From the NCBI GenBank assembly GCA_023404715.1, contig JAEYAR010000108.1, positions 1 through 64,000 of the forward strand: a stretch of 64,000 nucleotides of DNA, in the 5' to 3' direction. Under the pieces are notes generated by a model. It saw nothing but the letters and a program-made list of their open reading frames with translations, searched no databases and was not told the DNA's origin. Below, piece by piece: positions 60,705 to 64,000 of this stretch. A program made the translations under genes and the position numbers. The stretch is from Bacillota bacterium. Its GTDB lineage: Bacteria; Bacillota; Clostridia; Christensenellales; Aristaeellaceae. Each line of letters opens with the position of its first letter. Position 1 is the stretch's first letter.

Positions 60705-60926
60705 ATGAAAGGCATGCAGGTGAATCCTTCGCCGAAACCATTAAGGAGTGACATTAAAATGACTGTCCTGTTCGTGTTCGTTGCGCTGATGATCGCTAAT
60801 TTTCTTTTCACCCGTTGGGACGATAAGCGCATGGAGGAAGCCCGCCGACTGAACGACTTCTACCGCATTGAGTACAAGAAGTGCTACGATGCCACCATGG
60901 ATACCAATTGGATGACCAACAACTAA
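60705..60926 (+). CDS. small single-pass membrane protein of unknown function
   Basis: A 73-residue protein with one membrane helix at residues about 19-36 (MTVLFVFVALMIANFLFT) followed by a charged, Asn- and Tyr-rich tail (RWDDKRMEEARRLNDFYRIE). It has its own promoter, an RBS (AAGGAGAGGG) and a strong terminator, so it is probably real. I do not recognise a family. The next gene starts 140 bp later and is a germinant receptor subunit. Confidence 0.75.
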   Translation: MKGMQVNPSPKPLRSDIKMTVLFVFVALMIANFLFTRWDDKRMEEARRLNDFYRIEYKKCYDATMDTNWMTNN

Positions 60927-60980
60927 AGACCGAATCGTACCTGAAAAGCGACGAACTTTTACCGATTGGGATATGATAAG

Positions 60981-61013
60981 GCCGCGGTCCGTTTATACGG
61001 ACCGCGGCTTTTG
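60981..61013 (+). terminator. strong intrinsic terminator
   Basis: GCCGCGGTCCG and CGGACCGCGGC form a perfect 11-bp stem with a 6-nt loop and are followed by four Ts. Confidence 0.9.
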
Positions 61014-61069
61014 TATATTTCTCCAGCGCATGCACATACTACCTGCCAGATGAAGCTGGAGGGATGGAT

Positions 61070-62587
61070 ATGGCGAGCATCGCGGACCCGATGAACCAGA
61101 AGCTGACCCGTTCGCTCGCGGAGAACCTGCGCGCATTCAAGAATATCCTGCGCATGCCGCGCAATAAGGACGTAATCGTGCGTGAGTTCGTAGCCGGCGA
61201 CTTTCAGGCGGCGATCCTTTGCATGGACGGCATGGCCAATACCGACATGATCGATGAGAATATCTTAAAGCCGGTCATGCGCCTGGACGGCCCCTTAGAC
61301 TGCGACGAGCAGGACCGCTGCGCTTACCTGGTATACAACGTGGTATCGGTCGCTCCGGCAGGGGATACGAACAGCTGCGAGGAAGGGCTGCAGGCGATCT
61401 TGGACGGGCAGACGTTGCTGCTGTGCGACGGATGCGATACGGGATGGGTCTTCGATACGCGCGGCTATGAGCGCCGCAGCGTCGGCAAGCCCGATAACGA
61501 GGAGGTCGTGCTCGGCCCGCACGAGGGCTTTACAGAGAACCTGCGCACGAACATCACGCTCGTACGCCGCGTCGTGCGCACGCCGCGACTGGTGACGGAG
61601 ATGGTCAGCCTCGGCACGGGCGTGAAGACGCGTTGCGCTGTGCTCTACCTGGACGGCGTGGCGGAGGCCTCGGTGGTCGAAGAGGTCTTTCGCCGGCTGA
61701 ACGGCATCGCGGCCGACTTTGTGCCCGGCACAGGACAGCTCGAGCAGCTCATCGAGGACCATCCGTTTGCGCTGCTACCGCAGACGATCAACACCGAACG
61801 GCCCGACCGCGTAGGTTCCTTTCTGCTCGACGGACAGGTGGCCCTGCTCGTAGACGGCTCGCCCTATGCGCTTGCGCTGCCGGCGACGCTATTCCACCTG
61901 TTGCATACGCCGGACGACACGTTTATGCGCTGGCAATACGGCTCCTTCCTGCGCATCGTGCGCATGCTGGGCATCTTTGTCTTTCTGTTCCTGCCCGGGC
62001 TGTACATCGCCGTGCTTCGCTTTCACCAGGAGATCCTTTCGCCCATGCTGCTCACTAGCGTATACGAATCGCAGGCGCGCGTGCCCTTCCCCATCTACCT
62101 GGAGGCGCTGCTGATGACGTTCGGCTTCTTCCTCATCAACGAGGCGGGGCTGCGCGCGCCGGGCTCGCTGGGCAACGCTTTGGGCATCGTCAGCGGCCTG
62201 ATCCTCGGCCAGGCCGCCGTCTCGGCCGATTTGGTGAGCCCGCTGCTGCTCATCGTCGTAGCGGCCAGCGGCCTGGGCGGCTTTGCGGTGCCCAACTATA
62301 GCCTGAGCCTCGGCTTTCGCATCGCGCAGCTCGTCGTGATGACGGCGGGCGCGCTCTACGGGCTGTACGGGATCCTTCTGGTGACGTTTGCCTACGGCGC
62401 GCTGCTGTGCCGCATGACTTCGCTAGGCGCGCCGCTGCTCGCGCCCGCTACGCCGAAGCGCCCGGGTAACGCGGACCTGCTTGTGCGCATGCCCATCTGG
62501 TATCAGCGCACGCGCGGCTTCTTCTCGACGCCCGCGCATATGCAGCGCGTCCGGGGACGCGTGCGCGCCTGGGAACGTAAAAAATAA
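61070..62587 (+). CDS. spore germination protein, GerA family A subunit
   Basis: A 505-residue GerA-type subunit. The soluble N-terminal half carries VIVREFVAGDF and an LLLCDGCDTGWVFDTRGY segment; the C-terminal half has about five membrane helices with PFPIYLEALLMTFGFFLINEAGLRAP, the GerA signature. With the B and C subunits it forms a germinant receptor in the inner spore membrane. Start 61070 is preferred because TGGAGGG ends 6 bp upstream; the ATG at 61064 touches the RBS. Confidence 0.93.
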   Translation: MASIADPMNQKLTRSLAENLRAFKNILRMPRNKDVIVREFVAGDFQAAILCMDGMANTDMIDENILKPVMRLDGPLDCDEQDRCAYLVYNVVSVAPAGDTNSCEEGLQAILDGQTLLLCDGCDTGWVFDTRGYERRSVGKPDNEEVVLGPHEGFTENLRTNITLVRRVVRTPRLVTEMVSLGTGVKTRCAVLYLDGVAEASVVEEVFRRLNGIAADFVPGTGQLEQLIEDHPFALLPQTINTERPDRVGSFLLDGQVALLVDGSPYALALPATLFHLLHTPDDTFMRWQYGSFLRIVRMLGIFVFLFLPGLYIAVLRFHQEILSPMLLTSVYESQARVPFPIYLEALLMTFGFFLINEAGLRAPGSLGNALGIVSGLILGQAAVSADLVSPLLLIVVAASGLGGFAVPNYSLSLGFRIAQLVVMTAGALYGLYGILLVTFAYGALLCRMTSLGAPLLAPATPKRPGNADLLVRMPIWYQRTRGFFSTPAHMQRVRGRVRAWERKK

Positions 62588-62615
62588 GGAAAAGCGCGAA
62601 GGGGGATATCGGTCG

Positions 62616-63770
62616 ATGGTCATAAACAGGCGCCAGCGGCGGAGTACGCCGCCGAAGACAAAGGGCGAACAGATCGGGCAGCGCATGCAGGCGGCGGTGC
62701 TCGCCCAGGGTATGCTCGTGGGCACGATGGCCGCCGGGCAGCTCTTTCTGGACGGGACGGGGCGCATGCTGCCGGGCGTGGGGGGCGCGCTGTGGTGGGC
62801 GGCGCTTCTATGTCCCATCGGGGCGCTTATGCTCGTGCTGCCGATTTCCCGCATGCGAAAGGAAGCGGACGGGCAGGAGATCTTCGCCATTGCGATGGAC
62901 GTGTTGCCTTATCCCGTGGCGGCTGCGCTGTGCGCGCTGTGCGCGCTGACGCTGCTGACGGATGCGGCGGTGGCGCTACAGGGCCTGACGGAGCTGACGC
63001 ACGCATCCCTCATGCCCTCCGGCGACCCGTTCGTCATCACGCTGCTGACGCTCGCCGCGCTGCTCATTTCCGCTTATGCGGGGCTTACGGGCATGCAGCG
63101 CCTGGCGTATCTGCTCCGCCGGGTCGTGCCGGTGATCCTCTTCGCCTGCGCGGCGTGGACGCTGTGGGGCAGGCCGCTGGAAAACCTCTATCCGCTGGGC
63201 GGTTACGGCGTCGCTTACAGCCTCTCTATCGGCCTGGGCAGCCTGGGCGCGGGCGCCTGTGCGCTGGGACTGGGCTTTTTGCCCGGCGGAGTGGCGGAGC
63301 GCCCGTCGGTCGACGCCAGGGAGAATTGCGGCTTTATCCTGTCGGGACACATGCTCGCGGTGCTGTTGCTCTTCGGCTTTTCGCTCTCCACGCCCTACAG
63401 CCTTTGGCAGGTGATCGGCGGCTGGGGGGAGCGGATGATCCTTCGTGGGCACTCCGCGCTGTACAACGGCATTCTTTACCGGCTGATGACGGTACTGCAG
63501 CTGACGGTGCTGCTGCTCAGCGCAGGCGGGGCGTTGCTCTTTGCGGCGCATGCGGCCGCGCGTATTACGCGCACGCCGCATGACCGCATCGCCTTTGCCG
63601 CCGTGTTCGCCCTATTGTTCGCGGCGATGATCGCCGGGCGGTTTATCGGCATGGATTGGCTGTTTGTCCTGATGCCCTGGCGGTACGCGGCCGCGCTCGT
63701 CGTGGTGTGGGCGCCCTTTATCGCCCAACGCGCTGCGCATAGGCGGCGAGGGAAGGGGGAAGGCGCATGA
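62616..63770 (+). CDS. spore germination protein, GerA family B subunit (APC-type)
   Basis: A 384-residue membrane protein with about ten helices, the transporter-like subunit of a germinant receptor (AVLAQGMLVGTMAAGQLF near the start, then GADGQEIFAIA-like loop). It is the second gene of the A-B-C operon. The N-terminal 20 residues are basic. It ends with ATGA, overlapping the C subunit gene. The start follows AAGGGGGATATC with a rather long spacing of about 11 bp. Confidence 0.85.
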   Translation: MVINRRQRRSTPPKTKGEQIGQRMQAAVLAQGMLVGTMAAGQLFLDGTGRMLPGVGGALWWAALLCPIGALMLVLPISRMRKEADGQEIFAIAMDVLPYPVAAALCALCALTLLTDAAVALQGLTELTHASLMPSGDPFVITLLTLAALLISAYAGLTGMQRLAYLLRRVVPVILFACAAWTLWGRPLENLYPLGGYGVAYSLSIGLGSLGAGACALGLGFLPGGVAERPSVDARENCGFILSGHMLAVLLLFGFSLSTPYSLWQVIGGWGERMILRGHSALYNGILYRLMTVLQLTVLLLSAGGALLFAAHAAARITRTPHDRIAFAAVFALLFAAMIAGRFIGMDWLFVLMPWRYAAALVVVWAPFIAQRAAHRRRGKGEGA

Positions 63771-64000
63771 AAAAAGCGATTTTGATCGCCCTTTTGTTCG
63801 CATGCCTGCCTCTGCTATGCGCCTGCGGGGACGGCATGGAGATCGAGGAGCACGCGTTTGCCCTATCCATGGCTGTCGACCGCACCGACCTGGGGCAAAC
63901 CCGCGTGAGCCTGCAGGTGCTTGCCGGAGGACAATCGGGCGGCGCAGAGGGCGGGGAGGCAAAGAAAAAAGAAGGGGAAGAAACGGGGGGAGAGGATGAG
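63767..64000 (+). CDS. Ger(x)C family germinant receptor lipoprotein, N-terminal part (cut by window end)
   Basis: 78 codons are visible. The start codon overlaps the B-subunit stop codon (ATGA). A lipoprotein signal (KKAILIALLFACLPLL then CAC) is followed by EEHAFALSMAVDRT, the usual opening of GerAC-type subunits. After residue 52 the sequence becomes a Gly-, Lys- and Glu-rich stretch (GGEAKKKEGEETGGEDE) that would be an unusual insertion in the beginning of the domain. The rest of the gene lies beyond the window. Confidence 0.88.
   Translation, partial: MKKAILIALLFACLPLLCACGDGMEIEEHAFALSMAVDRTDLGQTRVSLQVLAGGQSGGAEGGEAKKKEGEETGGEDE

Overview
The window looks like chromosome from a high-GC, spore-forming, strictly anaerobic member of the Clostridia, probably a gut or rumen carbohydrate user. 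A Christensenellales-type organism would fit, but that placement is a guess. The pointers are a GerA-type germinant receptor operon at the right edge, a glycyl radical enzyme with its activase, a DnaD/DnaI-type replication pair, GlgC/GlgD/GlgA, two-component systems of the YesM/YesN type, and several CUT1 sugar importers that lack their own ATPase. No phage, insertion sequence, CRISPR array, tRNA or rRNA was seen.

Layout. 1-11.8 kb: the end of an AraC-type regulator, then a solute importer (two permeases and a binding protein), its sensor kinase and response regulator, a glycyl radical activase, a glycyl radical enzyme with an unusual NCWE active-site loop, and a beta-hydroxyacid dehydrogenase. 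11.8-15.4 kb (minus strand): a C39-like peptidase overlapping uvrC, a structured RNA or attenuator ahead of uvrC, a DUF1292 protein with a Cys/Asp-rich insert, and a DUF896 protein. 15.5-18.7 kb: a GNAT acetyltransferase, a secreted protein, and an ECF sigma/anti-sigma pair. 18.8-27.5 kb: a GntR regulator facing an eight-gene operon with an AfuABC-like importer, an enolase-superfamily enzyme, and three genes that look like the alpha and beta subunits of a C-glycoside deglycosidase plus the matching sugar 3-oxidase. 27.7-29.3 kb: a second sigma/anti-sigma pair.

29.4-41.0 kb is a sugar locus. Two tandem GH32-like proteins, a GH172 (DUF2961) protein, a sensor kinase and a response regulator run left, and a CUT1 importer runs right. 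41.2-45.6 kb: an unknown protein, an FMN-binding lipid-less secreted protein with a Pro-Thr linker, a DnaC/DnaI-like loader and a DnaD-like protein. 45.7-52 kb: a tyrosine phosphatase, a LysR regulator, a secreted FMN/FAD fumarate-reductase-like enzyme, and a Na/Pi cotransporter preceded by a short ORF and a terminator-like hairpin. 52.2-55.4 kb: another CUT1 importer, ending in a cluster of palindromes bounded by two copies of one terminator. 55.7-60.1 kb (minus): glgC-glgD-glgA, where GlgA carries a 146-residue basic Lys/Ala/Pro tail. 60.7-64 kb: a small membrane protein and gerA-type A, B and (partial) C genes.

The strongest candidates for something new are the C-deglycosidase-like operon with its own importer, the histone-H1-like tail on glycogen synthase, the structured leader upstream of uvrC, and the glycyl radical enzyme locus. 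All functions are read from sequence and remembered family features; no database search was run.
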